Assembly: GCF_016463295.1 (NCBI RefSeq)
Contig: NZ_JAEMRO010000002.1
Coordinates: 1-64,000 of the forward strand
Source: Brevundimonas sp.
GTDB taxonomy: Bacteria > Pseudomonadota > Alphaproteobacteria > Caulobacterales > Caulobacteraceae
Direction: 5' to 3'
DNA length: 64,000 nucleotides
Shown here: piece by piece, positions 39,314 to 48,438 of the stretch
Layout: each line of letters opens with the position of its first letter
Position numbering within the stretch: the stretch's first letter is position 1
The notes under the pieces: generated by a model
What the model was told of the DNA's origin: nothing
Databases searched by the model: none
The model's input: only the letters and a program-made list of their open reading frames with translations
Made by a program: the position numbers and the translations under genes

Positions 39314-41989
39314 ATGAAGACCCTTTCCTTGACCCTGAGCGGGGTCCTCCTGGCCACCAGCGCGCTGATCGCGCCCGGCCTGGCCCATGCCCAGACACCG
39401 GCTCCGGTCACGCCCCCTGCCGCGACCGCCCAGACGCCCGCTGTCCAGGCCGAGCCTGAGCCCGAGCAGGAGCCGGAAGCCGAGCTGGACGAGATCGTCG
39501 TCCTGGGCCGCTATATTCCCGAGCCGAACCGGGAGAGCGCCGAAGTGGCCGCCTTCCTGACCGCCGAGGACCTGCAGCGCACGGGCGATTCCAGCGCGGC
39601 CCAGGCCCTGACGCGCGTCACCGGCCTGACGGTGGTGGAAGGGCGCTTCATCTATGTGCGTGGCCTGGGCGAGCGTTATTCGTCGGCGCTGCTGAACGGT
39701 TCGCCCCTGCCCAGTCCGGAGCCGCTGCAACGCGTCGTCCCGCTGGATCTGTTTCCGTCCAGCATTCTGGAGAGTGTGACGGTCCAGAAGACCTATTCCG
39801 CCGACTTCCCCGGTGAGTTCGGCGGCGGCGTCATCGACCTGCGCACCGTCGATGCTCCAAACGAGCCCTTCTTCACCATGTCGACGTCGATCGGGGCCAA
39901 CTCCGAGACGACGAACAAAGAAGGCCTGATCTACTACGGGTCGCGCACGGATTTCACCGGCTTTGATGATGACACGCGCGAAGTCCCCGGTCTGATCAAC
40001 GCGGCCTTCCAGTCGGGTCGCCAGATCAACCGCGCCAACTTCACGACCGCCGAACTGCAACGCATGGGCCAGTCGCTGGTCAATGCACCGCTGCGGCTCT
40101 TGCAGCGCGACAATACCCCGGTCGATTTCGGCTTCGATTTGGCCGGTGGCCTGTCCAGCGAAAGCAGCCTGGGCACCTTCGGCCTGATCGCGGTCGCCGG
40201 CTATGACAACAGCTGGAGCGGCCGTCGTGGTCGCCAGCAGGAAGGCCAGTTTTCGGGCGACATCCTGGTGCCCGTGACGGACAAGGCGTTCGAGTCCAAC
40301 CAGAACGACATTCAGCTGAACTTCCTCGGGGCCCTGTCGCTCTCGAACGAAAACCACGAGGTGAAGTGGACGAATTTCTACGTCCGCAACACGACCAAGG
40401 AAGCCCGCTCCAGCGTCGGCCCTGACCTCAGCGTGGGCGGCGGCGTCCTGCGCGACGACTACACGGAATGGTTCGTGCGCCAGCTGTTTTCCAGCCAGCT
40501 GGCCGGCGAGCATCAGTTCATGGATGGCACTCTGGAACTCGACTGGCGTGCGGCCTATGCTCGGACATCGCGCGACGCCCCCTATGAGTCCCGCTTTCAG
40601 TATGGCGTGAACGCCGACGGCGACTTCATCCATAACCCTTCGAACCAGATTTCCTTCAGCGAGCTGGACGAGGATGTCATCTCCGGCGGGGCCGACGTCA
40701 GCTATACCCTGCCGCTGTCGGACCTGCGCGAGATCGTCTTCAAGGCCGGTGTCGCCTACACCGACAGCAGCCGCGATGCGACGCGCTATGACCTGCAACT
40801 GGCCGCCGTCAGCGCGCTGACGGACGAGCAGCGGGAATCGCGCATCGACTTCCTGTACTCGGACTTCAACATCAATCCGACGACGATCGAACTGCGTCAG
40901 ATCGCCGGCACCAACGGCGCCGGGGCCTATGAGGCCGAACTGACCGTCGCGGCGGCCTATGTCCAGGTCGATGCCGAGATCATTCCGCTCGTTCGCACGA
41001 CGGCGGGTGTTCGCTTCGAGGACGGTGAGCTGACGGTGACGCCGCGCGATCTGTTCGGTGGCGCGGCACCCTTCGCCCCGACCAGCATCGAAGAGCAGTA
41101 TTTCCTGCCGTCGTTCACCGCGACCTGGAACTTCGCCGAAGATCAGCAACTGCGGATCGGCGCATCCCAGACGATCGGTCGTCCCCAGTTCCGCGAACTG
41201 GCCCCGCAGTCCTACATCGACCCGGAGAGCGACCGCGAGTTCACCGGCAACCCTTTCCTGGTCGATACGGAAATCCTGAACCTGGACGCCCGCTACGAAT
41301 GGTTCTTCGCGCGCCAGCAGTTCCTGACCGCTGGTGTCTTCTACAAGCAACTGGACAAGCCGGTTGAATCCGTCGTCGTCCTGACGGGGGACCAGCGCCA
41401 GCAGTCGTTCCTGAACGCACCGGAAGCGACGATCTTCGGGGCCGAAGTCGAGGCCAAGAAGTTCTTCGAATTCCCCGACAACGCCATGCCCTTCATCGCC
41501 AACAAGCGCTGGCTGGTGCAGGCCAACTACACCTGGTCCGACTCCGAAGTCAGCGTCGAGCCAGGCGATGTCGTCCGCACGCCGGGCGGTGGCGGGGCCG
41601 ACGAGGATGCGACCTTCTTTATCCAGGATGGTAGCCGCCTTCAGGGCCAGTCCGAGCATGTGGCCAACCTGCAACTGGGTTGGGAAGACGACACGGCGCG
41701 TTCGCAGGCGACCTTCATCGTCAACTATGTCAGCGAGCGCATCACGGCACGTGGTGCGGGCAGCGCGGGCAGCCGCGAGCCCGACTATGTGCAGGATCCG
41801 GGCGTCTTCCTGGATTTCGTCTACCGCAAGGACTTCGAGTATGCGGGCCGCGACCTGGGCTTCTCGCTCGAACTGCGCAACCTGCTGAACACCGACTATG
41901 ACGAGTTCCAGGAGCTTGGAAACAAGATCCTGATCAACAACTACGAGTTGGGCACCAGCGCCTCGGTCAGCCTGACCGCACGCTTCTGA
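39314..41989 (+). CDS. TonB-dependent outer-membrane receptor
   Basis: An 891-residue outer-membrane receptor. A signal peptide (cleavage near GLAHAQT) is followed by a Pro/Glu-rich segment, a TonB box LDEIVVLGRY near residue 65, a plug domain (RVTGLTVVEGRFIYVRGLGERYSSALLNG, VVPLDLFPSSILESV, YSADFPGEFGGGVIDLRT), and a long beta-barrel ending in an aromatic residue (TARF). ATG 39314 was chosen over a TTG at 39290 because it begins the signal peptide directly. The substrate is unknown. The paired lipoprotein may capture it. Confidence 0.93.
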   Translation: MKTLSLTLSGVLLATSALIAPGLAHAQTPAPVTPPAATAQTPAVQAEPEPEQEPEAELDEIVVLGRYIPEPNRESAEVAAFLTAEDLQRTGDSSAAQALTRVTGLTVVEGRFIYVRGLGERYSSALLNGSPLPSPEPLQRVVPLDLFPSSILESVTVQKTYSADFPGEFGGGVIDLRTVDAPNEPFFTMSTSIGANSETTNKEGLIYYGSRTDFTGFDDDTREVPGLINAAFQSGRQINRANFTTAELQRMGQSLVNAPLRLLQRDNTPVDFGFDLAGGLSSESSLGTFGLIAVAGYDNSWSGRRGRQQEGQFSGDILVPVTDKAFESNQNDIQLNFLGALSLSNENHEVKWTNFYVRNTTKEARSSVGPDLSVGGGVLRDDYTEWFVRQLFSSQLAGEHQFMDGTLELDWRAAYARTSRDAPYESRFQYGVNADGDFIHNPSNQISFSELDEDVISGGADVSYTLPLSDLREIVFKAGVAYTDSSRDATRYDLQLAAVSALTDEQRESRIDFLYSDFNINPTTIELRQIAGTNGAGAYEAELTVAAAYVQVDAEIIPLVRTTAGVRFEDGELTVTPRDLFGGAAPFAPTSIEEQYFLPSFTATWNFAEDQQLRIGASQTIGRPQFRELAPQSYIDPESDREFTGNPFLVDTEILNLDARYEWFFARQQFLTAGVFYKQLDKPVESVVVLTGDQRQQSFLNAPEATIFGAEVEAKKFFEFPDNAMPFIANKRWLVQANYTWSDSEVSVEPGDVVRTPGGGGADEDATFFIQDGSRLQGQSEHVANLQLGWEDDTARSQATFIVNYVSERITARGAGSAGSREPDYVQDPGVFLDFVYRKDFEYAGRDLGFSLELRNLLNTDYDEFQELGNKILINNYELGTSASVSLTARF

Positions 41990-41999
41990 TCCACGGGTG

Positions 42000-42031
42000 A
42001 CGGGGGCCGGCGACGCGCCGGTCCCCGTTTT
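42000..42031 (+). terminator. Rho-independent terminator after the TonB-dependent receptor
   Basis: ACGGGGGCCGGCG (42000-42012) pairs with CGCCGGTCCCCGT (42016-42028) around a three-base loop, followed by TTTT. The stem is 13 pairs, almost perfect, so it probably stops transcription before the gsp operon. Confidence 0.85.
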
Positions 42032-42074
42032 GGTTCAAGACGGTTTGGCGTCATTTCGTCCGGACTGCCCCTAA

Positions 42075-42105
42075 CCGTCACGGCAAGTTCTCGCGGGCGT
42101 CACAT
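42075..42105 (+). promoter_or_regulatory. Paired GTCAC site upstream of gspC
   Basis: CCGTCACGG (42075-42083), 15 bases, GTCACAT (42099-42105): identical half-sites and spacing to the site at 37584-37614, including a shared CTCGC at the same offset inside the spacer. It lies 75 bases before the gspC start and may coordinate secretion genes with the lipoprotein/receptor genes. Confidence 0.5.
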
Positions 42106-42179
42106 GGCGGTGAAGCCCGCATACGGACGATCGGTCTAGGTATCGCGCCGGGCCGCTTCAGGCCCCTGTCGGGCAAGTC

Positions 42180-43064
42180 ATGGTCATCGCCGCCTTTCGC
42201 AACTGGAACCGTCAGCTCCGGCCGACCGGTGATGCGCCGGGCGTCGGGCGGGCGCGTCTGCGGCGCGGGATCGAGGTCGCACTGGCCATCGTCCTGCTGG
42301 TCCAGATTGCGCGACTGGTCTGGCTGTTTCTGGCTCCGTCCCCCATCATCAGCGCCAATGCCGCACCGGCGACGGTCGCAGCGCCGGATTACTCCATCTT
42401 TCAGCGGTTCGACGCCTTCTTCCGCACCGGTGCCCCGGGGGCCCTGACCGAGGCGACGGCTCAGGGCAGCAGCCAGATGCGCCTGTACGGCGTCCGCGCC
42501 GACGGCACCGGCGGCGGCTCGGCCATCATCGGCCTGGCCGACGGACGTCAAGTCTCGGTGGGTGTGGGCGACGAGATCGAGCCGGGCCTGATTCTGCGCT
42601 CCGTCGCCAACGATCACGTGGTGATGGCGCGTGGCGAGTCGCTCAGCCGCCTGATGTTCACAGAGCTGCCGATGGGGGCTGCTGCGCCACCCCCGCCGCC
42701 GTCCGAGCCGCAAGTCGTTACGCCCCAGGGCGCGGCCCCGGCCGAAGCCGGTCAGGCGGCAGCGGCCACACCGGCCGGTCCCAGCGTCGATCCGGCGCGG
42801 CTGATGGCCCAGGCAGGCTTGCGTCCGCGCATGCAGGGGCTCGGCATCAACGGCTTTACCGTCAGCGGTACCGGCGACGGCTCGGCCCTTGCGGCGGCGG
42901 GGCTTCGCTCGGGCGACGTCATCCTGGCCGTCAACGGGCAGGCGCTGGACAGTCCGGCCCGTATTGCCGGCCTGCGTGGCCAGCTTTCCAACAGCACCAG
43001 CGCCGAGATCCGCTTCGAGCGGAATGGCGTGGAGCAGACCACTACTATAAGGACAGGCCGCTGA
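42180..43064 (+). CDS. gspC: Type II secretion protein GspC
   Basis: A 294-residue inner-membrane protein of the type II secretion system. A single membrane helix near residues 32-52 (VALAIVLLVQIARLVWLFLA) is followed by the homology-region domain (MRLYGVRADGTGGGSAIIGLADGR, VGDEIEPGLILRSVANDHVVM). A proline-rich linker comes next, then a PDZ domain near residues 220-290 (GLRSGDVILAVNGQALDSPAR). GspC links the inner-membrane platform to the secretin and helps choose substrates. It shares one base with the gspD start. Confidence 0.92.
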   Translation: MVIAAFRNWNRQLRPTGDAPGVGRARLRRGIEVALAIVLLVQIARLVWLFLAPSPIISANAAPATVAAPDYSIFQRFDAFFRTGAPGALTEATAQGSSQMRLYGVRADGTGGGSAIIGLADGRQVSVGVGDEIEPGLILRSVANDHVVMARGESLSRLMFTELPMGAAAPPPPPSEPQVVTPQGAAPAEAGQAAAATPAGPSVDPARLMAQAGLRPRMQGLGINGFTVSGTGDGSALAAAGLRSGDVILAVNGQALDSPARIAGLRGQLSNSTSAEIRFERNGVEQTTTIRTGR

Positions 43065-45160
43065 TGCGATCCCGCCCCCTGCTGACGGCCGCCGTGGCCG
43101 CGCTTCTGGCCGTTCAGGCTCCGCTGGCGACTATGCCTACCTATGCCCAGGCGGCAGGCGGCCAGACCCTGAACGTCCAGGGGGCCGACATCCGCGCCTT
43201 CATCCAGGACATCTCCCGCTCGACGGGCCGCACCTTCATCGTCGATCCGGGCGTGACAGGCACGGTCACCGTGTCCAGCGACCGGAATCTGAGCCGGGCC
43301 CAGCTGTTTGAGGTCTTCCTGTCGACCCTGCGCGCCAACGGCCTCGTGGTGACGCCGACGTCGTCGGGTGCCTATCGCATCAGCCCGGCCCAAGGCGCGG
43401 CACAGGGGCCGTCGACCGTCGGCAATGAGCGGTTTTCGACCGAGGTCTTCGCGCTTCGCAACATCGACGCCGCCTCGGCCGCCGAGACGATCCGGCCTCT
43501 GGTCGGGGCGCAGGGTCAGGTGCTGGCCAACCCCGGGGCCAACAGCATCGTGGTCGCCGATTTCGCCGACAATCTGGCCCGTGTCCGTGCCCTGATCGCG
43601 CGCATCGATGTGGACCGGACCGGGTTCGAGGTCGTGACGCTGGAGAACTCCTCGGCGCGCGAGATCGCGGCGGTACTGCAGTCGGTACTGGCTCCGCCCG
43701 GCGGGCAGCCGGGGTCGGGCATGGTGTCGGTGACGCCCGTCGAAAGTTCCAATTCTATCGTGTTGCGGGGCGATCCGTCGGCCATCGCGCGGGTGCGGCC
43801 CCTCGTGGACGATCTGGACCGCCGCGCCCTGTCGGCGGACGACGTCAAGGTGGTGTTCCTGGAGCACGCCAATGCCGAGCAACTGCTGCCGGTGCTGCAA
43901 CAGATCGTCGGCCAGCAGGTGACGGCGGCCAGCGCCAATGCGACGCCGCGCGAGCCGGGCACGTCGCGCGCCGGAGCGACGACCGACGACGTGACGCCAG
44001 CTTCGACTTCTGCACCCGCCGCGCCGCTGCCGGGCCAGCGCGCCACGATCGCGCGCTTCCCCGGAGCCAATGCCCTGGTCATCTCCGGCTCAGCCGACAC
44101 CCAGCGCATGCTGTCCGAAGTCATCCGCCAACTGGACCAGCGCCGCCAGCAGGTGCTGATCGAGGCCATCGTGGTCGAACTGTCGGACACCGCGGTCAAG
44201 GAGCTGGGTGTCCAGTGGCTACTGGCCGGAGAGGACGGCGCGCCCATCGGCCTGACGAACTATTCCAACAGCGCGACGCCTCTGCTGCCCATCGCGGGCG
44301 GTGCGGCGGCGACCGATCTCGACGAGGATGATCCCCTGCGTCGCCAGCTGCAGAATCTCGCGGTCAACAGCCTGCTGGGAGCCAATGGCTTCATTGGTGG
44401 GGCCGGGGGGCGGATCGGCGACGGCCTGTTCGGCTTCATCATCAATGCGGCCAAGACCGACAGCGGCTCCAACCTGTTGCAGACGCCGTCGCTGATGACG
44501 CTGGACAATGAGGAGGCGACGATCCTGGTCGGCCAGGAAGTGCCGATCACGACGGGCGAGACACTGCTGGACGGCAACTCCAACCCGTTCCGCACGACCC
44601 AGCGCCAGGACATCGGCGTCAAGCTGATCGTGCGGCCCCAGATCAATGCCGGGGGCTCTATCACCCTGTTCCTGCGTCAGGAGGTGTCCAGCATCAACGG
44701 CGTGCTGACCGATGGGGCGAACGATCTGGTGCTGAACAAGCGGGAACTGGAAACGACCCTGGTCGTGGACGACGGCGACATCGCCGTAGCGGGTGGCCTG
44801 CTGGACCAGAACGACCGTCTGGCCGTGGATGCGATACCGGGTCTGGGACAGTTGCCCGTCATCGGGGGTCTGTTCCGCTCGACCACCCGCCAGCGGGGCC
44901 GGACCAATCTGATGGTCTTCATTCGCCCAACCATCATCCGCAGTGCTGCCGACGCCCAGACCCTAGCCGCCGACCGTTGGGGCTATATGCGTCAGCAGCA
45001 GCTGACGGCCGTGCCTGACCGCGAGCCCAGCCTGGACGAGATGCTACGTGACTATATGCGGGCCCAGCCGCCGGTCGCGCCCTCCACGATGATCATCGCG
45101 CCGGATGCGGTTACGGCCGAACCCCTGCCGCCCGTCGACAACCCTGTCGCACCACAGTGA
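43064..45160 (+). CDS. gspD: Type II secretion secretin GspD
   Basis: A 698-residue outer-membrane secretin. A signal peptide precedes the N0 domain (LNVQGADIRAFIQDISRSTGRTF). N1 to N3 repeats follow, including VFALRNIDAASAAETIRPLVG and VVFLEHANAEQLLPVLQQIVGQQ, then the secretin core (LIEAIVVELSDTAVKELGVQW, TPSLMTLDNEEATILVGQEVPI, VGLIPGLGQLPVIGGLFRS-like stretch). The C-terminal region lacks a clear S-domain, so it may not need a pilotin. It is translationally coupled to gspC, and gspE follows after 15 bases. Confidence 0.95.
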   Translation: MRSRPLLTAAVAALLAVQAPLATMPTYAQAAGGQTLNVQGADIRAFIQDISRSTGRTFIVDPGVTGTVTVSSDRNLSRAQLFEVFLSTLRANGLVVTPTSSGAYRISPAQGAAQGPSTVGNERFSTEVFALRNIDAASAAETIRPLVGAQGQVLANPGANSIVVADFADNLARVRALIARIDVDRTGFEVVTLENSSAREIAAVLQSVLAPPGGQPGSGMVSVTPVESSNSIVLRGDPSAIARVRPLVDDLDRRALSADDVKVVFLEHANAEQLLPVLQQIVGQQVTAASANATPREPGTSRAGATTDDVTPASTSAPAAPLPGQRATIARFPGANALVISGSADTQRMLSEVIRQLDQRRQQVLIEAIVVELSDTAVKELGVQWLLAGEDGAPIGLTNYSNSATPLLPIAGGAAATDLDEDDPLRRQLQNLAVNSLLGANGFIGGAGGRIGDGLFGFIINAAKTDSGSNLLQTPSLMTLDNEEATILVGQEVPITTGETLLDGNSNPFRTTQRQDIGVKLIVRPQINAGGSITLFLRQEVSSINGVLTDGANDLVLNKRELETTLVVDDGDIAVAGGLLDQNDRLAVDAIPGLGQLPVIGGLFRSTTRQRGRTNLMVFIRPTIIRSAADAQTLAADRWGYMRQQQLTAVPDREPSLDEMLRDYMRAQPPVAPSTMIIAPDAVTAEPLPPVDNPVAPQ

Positions 45161-45175
45161 TACGGTAACGGCGTC

Positions 45176-46693
45176 ATGATCACCCTGGTCAATCCGACAC
45201 TGCCCTATGGCTTCGCCAAGCGGCATGGCGTCATCCTGCTGGACGCGGGCGAGGTGGCGGTGGTCGGCCTTCGTGAGGGTGCGGACCCCCAGGCCCTGAT
45301 CGAGACGCGGCGCGCGCTGGGGCGACCGTTGCATGTCGAACGCCTGAGCCAGGCGGAGTTCGACCGGCGTCTGTCACAGGTCTATGCGGGCGATCACCTG
45401 ACCGCGACGGACGGTGACGACCTGTCCATGCCCTCGGGTCTGGACAGTCTGATCGACGACATGCCCGCCGCCGCCGACCTGCTGGATACGGCCGACGACG
45501 CGCCGGTCATCCGGCTGATTAACGGCATCATCGCCGAGGCGGTGCGAGCTGGGGCGTCGGACATCCATCTGGAGCCGTTCGAGAGCACGCTGACCGTTCG
45601 CATGCGGGTCGATGGGGTGCTGCGAGAGGCGTTGTCGCTCAATCCGCGGATCACGCCCTTGCTGGTGTCGCGTATCAAGGTCATGGCGCGGCTGGATATC
45701 GCCGAGAAGCGGGTGCCGCAGGACGGGCGCATCCCCTTGGCTTTGGGCGGCAAGACGCTGGACGTGCGTGTCTCAACCCTGCCGTCTCGGGCGGGCGAGC
45801 GGGTGGTGCTGCGTATCCTCGACAAGGATCAGGCCGACCTGAGCCTTGAACAACTGGGTATGGCCCCTGACGCGCTGGAGGCCTTCAGGACGTCACTCAA
45901 GGAACCGAACGGGATCATCCTCGTCACCGGACCAACAGGCTCGGGCAAGACCACCAGCCTGTATGCGGGTCTCAGTCTGCTGAACGATGCGACGCGCAAC
46001 ATCCTGACGGTCGAGGATCCGGTCGAATACGCCATCGACGGGGTCGGCCAGACCCAGGTCAATACCAAGGTCGGCATGACCTTCGCAGCGGGGTTGCGGG
46101 CCATCCTGCGTCAGGACCCGGATGTGGTCATGGTCGGGGAAATCCGCGACGTGGAGACGGCGCGCATCGCCGTTCAGGCCTCGCTGACCGGGCATCTGGT
46201 GCTGTCGACGGTGCACACCAACGATGCGGCGGGGGCGATCACCCGGTTGCGCGACATGGGCGTCGAGCCCTTCCTGCTGGCCTCGACCCTGCGACTGATC
46301 GTGGCGCAGCGGCTGGTGCGCAGGCTGTGCGGCGAGTGCCGCCGGGCCGAGCCTGCGGATGCGGCAACGGCACGGCTGGTCGGGGTCAAGGCCGGTCAGA
46401 CGGTGTGGCGGCCCCAGGGCTGCGTCCACTGCAACCAGACCGGCTATGTCGGTCGGGTCGGTCTGTACGAACTGATCAAGGTCGACGATCGCGTCCGCCG
46501 CCTGATTGCCGCCGAGGCCGAGGAGGAGGCGATCAATGCCGTGGCCTTTGACGCCTCGGGCACTCTGACCCGGCGGGCGCGTGCGCTGGTGCTGGACGGC
46601 ACAACCTCGGTCGAGGAAGCGGTGCGGGTCACGCGTCAGGAGACGGCCGAGGCGCACGATGTCGTCGAACCGGTACGGGAGGCCGTCGGCTGA
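45176..46693 (+). CDS. gspE: Type II secretion ATPase GspE
   Basis: A 505-residue hexameric ATPase powering pseudopilus assembly from the cytoplasm. It has the ASDIHLEP segment, Walker A GPTGSGKTT near residue 250, an Asp box (VEDPVEY), Walker B-like DPDVVMVGEIRDVETA, and a His box (TGHLVLSTVHTND). The C-terminal zinc-binding cysteines are in LCGECRR and CVHCNQTG. It shares one base with the gspF start. Confidence 0.96.
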   Translation: MITLVNPTLPYGFAKRHGVILLDAGEVAVVGLREGADPQALIETRRALGRPLHVERLSQAEFDRRLSQVYAGDHLTATDGDDLSMPSGLDSLIDDMPAAADLLDTADDAPVIRLINGIIAEAVRAGASDIHLEPFESTLTVRMRVDGVLREALSLNPRITPLLVSRIKVMARLDIAEKRVPQDGRIPLALGGKTLDVRVSTLPSRAGERVVLRILDKDQADLSLEQLGMAPDALEAFRTSLKEPNGIILVTGPTGSGKTTSLYAGLSLLNDATRNILTVEDPVEYAIDGVGQTQVNTKVGMTFAAGLRAILRQDPDVVMVGEIRDVETARIAVQASLTGHLVLSTVHTNDAAGAITRLRDMGVEPFLLASTLRLIVAQRLVRRLCGECRRAEPADAATARLVGVKAGQTVWRPQGCVHCNQTGYVGRVGLYELIKVDDRVRRLIAAEAEEEAINAVAFDASGTLTRRARALVLDGTTSVEEAVRVTRQETAEAHDVVEPVREAVG

Positions 46694-47907
46694 TGGCGGC
46701 GTTCGACTATGTGGCCGTGGACGCGGCCGGCCGCACGGTAAGCGGAGCGCTGACCGCAGCGGACGAAGGGGCGGCGCGTCAGGCGCTGGACCGGCGTCGG
46801 CTGATGGCGCTGGAGATCACCCCGACACGCCGGACGGTTCACAAGGCGGACGGCAAGGCCAAAGCCTGGGGCCGTCTGAACGCCAAGACCCTGGCCCTGA
46901 CCACGCGGCAGCTGGCGACGCTCGTCTCCGTCGCGCCGATCGAGGAGGCGGTGCGGACCATCGCACTCCAGGCCGATCGACCCGCCGTGCGGGCGGTGCT
47001 GGAAGGGGTGCATGCAGGGGTGCTGGAGGGGCATCGGTTGTCCGAGGCCATGGGCCGGCAGGGCAAGGCCTTTCCACCGCTGTATCGCGCCATGGTGTCT
47101 GCGGGCGAGAGCTCGGGGGCGCTGGAGCCCATTCTGGAGCGGCTGGCCGACGGGCTGGAACGGGACCAGACGGTGCGCGGCAAGGTGATCACGGCTCTGG
47201 TCTATCCTGCAGTTCTGGCGGTCGTGGCCCTCGGCGTTATCGGGGCGCTGATGACCTTCGTGGTGCCCAAGGTGGTCGATCAGTTCGACAGCATGAACCA
47301 GACCCTGCCGCTGCTGACCCGGCTGGTGATCGGCCTGTCCGAGGCGATGCATACCTGGGGCTGGCTGGCCATCCTGCTGATGGTCCTGACGGGCATCGGT
47401 GCGGCTGTGGCCCTGCGCAATCCGGCGACGCGGCTGAAGGCGGACACTGTGGTCCTGAAACTGCCGATCGTCGGTCGGCTGAGCCGCGATCTGCACGGGG
47501 CGACGATGGCGCGGACGCTGTCGACCATGATCGCCTCGGGCCTGCCGGTGCTGGAGGGGCTGACAATCACGGCGCGGACGGTGTCGAACCGCCGTCTGCG
47601 TCTGGCCACCGAGACCATGGCCGATGCCGTGCGCGAGGGCGGGGGGCTGAGTGCCGCCATGCGCCGCGCAGACGTCTTCCCGCCGATCCTCGTTTACATG
47701 ACCGCTTCGGGCGAGAGCAGTGGGCGGCTGGAGCCCATGCTGGACCGCGCCGCCGACTATCTGGATCGCGAGTTCGCCACCTTCACCGCCGTGATGCTGA
47801 GCCTGCTGGAGCCGGCGATCATCGTGGTCATGGGCGGGGTGGTGGCGCTGATCGTTCTGTCGATCCTGCTGCCGATTCTACAGATCAATACCCTGGCGAT
47901 GGGGTGA
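46693..47907 (+). CDS. gspF: Type II secretion inner-membrane protein GspF
   Basis: A 404-residue platform protein with two repeated T2SF cytoplasmic domains (LTTRQLATLVSVAPIEEAV and LHGATMARTLSTMIASGLPVLEGL). Three membrane helices are at about 172-196, 218-238 and 370-395. The motif AMVSAGESSGALEPILERLADGLE recurs as MTASGESSGRLEPMLDRAADYLD, as usual for this family. It anchors GspE and GspL to the inner membrane. gspG follows after three bases. Confidence 0.95.
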   Translation: MAAFDYVAVDAAGRTVSGALTAADEGAARQALDRRRLMALEITPTRRTVHKADGKAKAWGRLNAKTLALTTRQLATLVSVAPIEEAVRTIALQADRPAVRAVLEGVHAGVLEGHRLSEAMGRQGKAFPPLYRAMVSAGESSGALEPILERLADGLERDQTVRGKVITALVYPAVLAVVALGVIGALMTFVVPKVVDQFDSMNQTLPLLTRLVIGLSEAMHTWGWLAILLMVLTGIGAAVALRNPATRLKADTVVLKLPIVGRLSRDLHGATMARTLSTMIASGLPVLEGLTITARTVSNRRLRLATETMADAVREGGGLSAAMRRADVFPPILVYMTASGESSGRLEPMLDRAADYLDREFATFTAVMLSLLEPAIIVVMGGVVALIVLSILLPILQINTLAMG

Positions 47908-47910
47908 GGA

Positions 47911-48363
47911 GTGAGTGAGATGATCGAGTCAAAAGCTGCCCGCAAGCGTCGGAAGCGCCAGGGATTCACATTGGTGGAGCTGATGGTGGTGATCGTGATC
48001 ATCGGCCTGCTGGCGACCGTCGTGGCGATCAATGTCCTGCCCAGCCAGGACCGTGCCATGGTCGGCAAGGCCAAGGCGGACATCTCCGTTCTGGAGCAGG
48101 CGATCGAGACCTATCGGCTGGACAACCTGACCTTTCCCGACGACCTGAATGCTCTCACAACCGCGCCTGCCGACCTGGCCCAGTCGGAGCGGTATCGCCA
48201 GGGCGGCTATATCCGGCGCCTGCCCGAGGACCCTTGGGGTAACCCCTACCAGTATCGCCGCCAAAGCGCGCATGGCGGCCAGTTCGACGTCTACTCCCTG
48301 GGCGCGGACGGCAAGGAGGGGGGCGAGGGCAATGATGCAGACCTCGGGAACTGGCAGACGTGA
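47911..48363 (+). CDS. gspG: Major pseudopilin GspG
   Basis: A 150-residue pseudopilin forming the body of the T2SS pseudopilus. The short basic leader ends at the cleavage site RQG^FTLVELMVVIVIIGLLATVV, with Glu5 of the mature protein present. The C-terminus has the GspG signature DPWGNPYQYRRQSAHGGQFDVYSLGADGKEGGEGNDADLGNW with its calcium-binding loop. GTG 47911 or ATG 47920 could be the start; GAGGA at 47905-47909 suits the latter slightly better. Confidence 0.96.
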   Translation: MSEMIESKAARKRRKRQGFTLVELMVVIVIIGLLATVVAINVLPSQDRAMVGKAKADISVLEQAIETYRLDNLTFPDDLNALTTAPADLAQSERYRQGGYIRRLPEDPWGNPYQYRRQSAHGGQFDVYSLGADGKEGGEGNDADLGNWQT

Positions 48364-48392
48364 AGGGGGCGCTAGCGCACGCGACGCGGTCG

Positions 48393-48438
48393 CTCGCTGC
48401 TTGAGCGCGATGGCCGGGGTCTGCGCTCAAGCAGCGAG
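48393..48438. repeat. Perfect 16-bp inverted repeat covering the gspH start
   Basis: CTCGCTGCTTGAGCGC (48393-48408) and GCGCTCAAGCAGCGAG (48423-48438) are exact reverse complements around a 14-base loop. The candidate ATG of gspH (48410-48412) lies in the loop. It looks like a REP-type palindrome inserted between gspG and the prepilin body of gspH. Confidence 0.85.
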
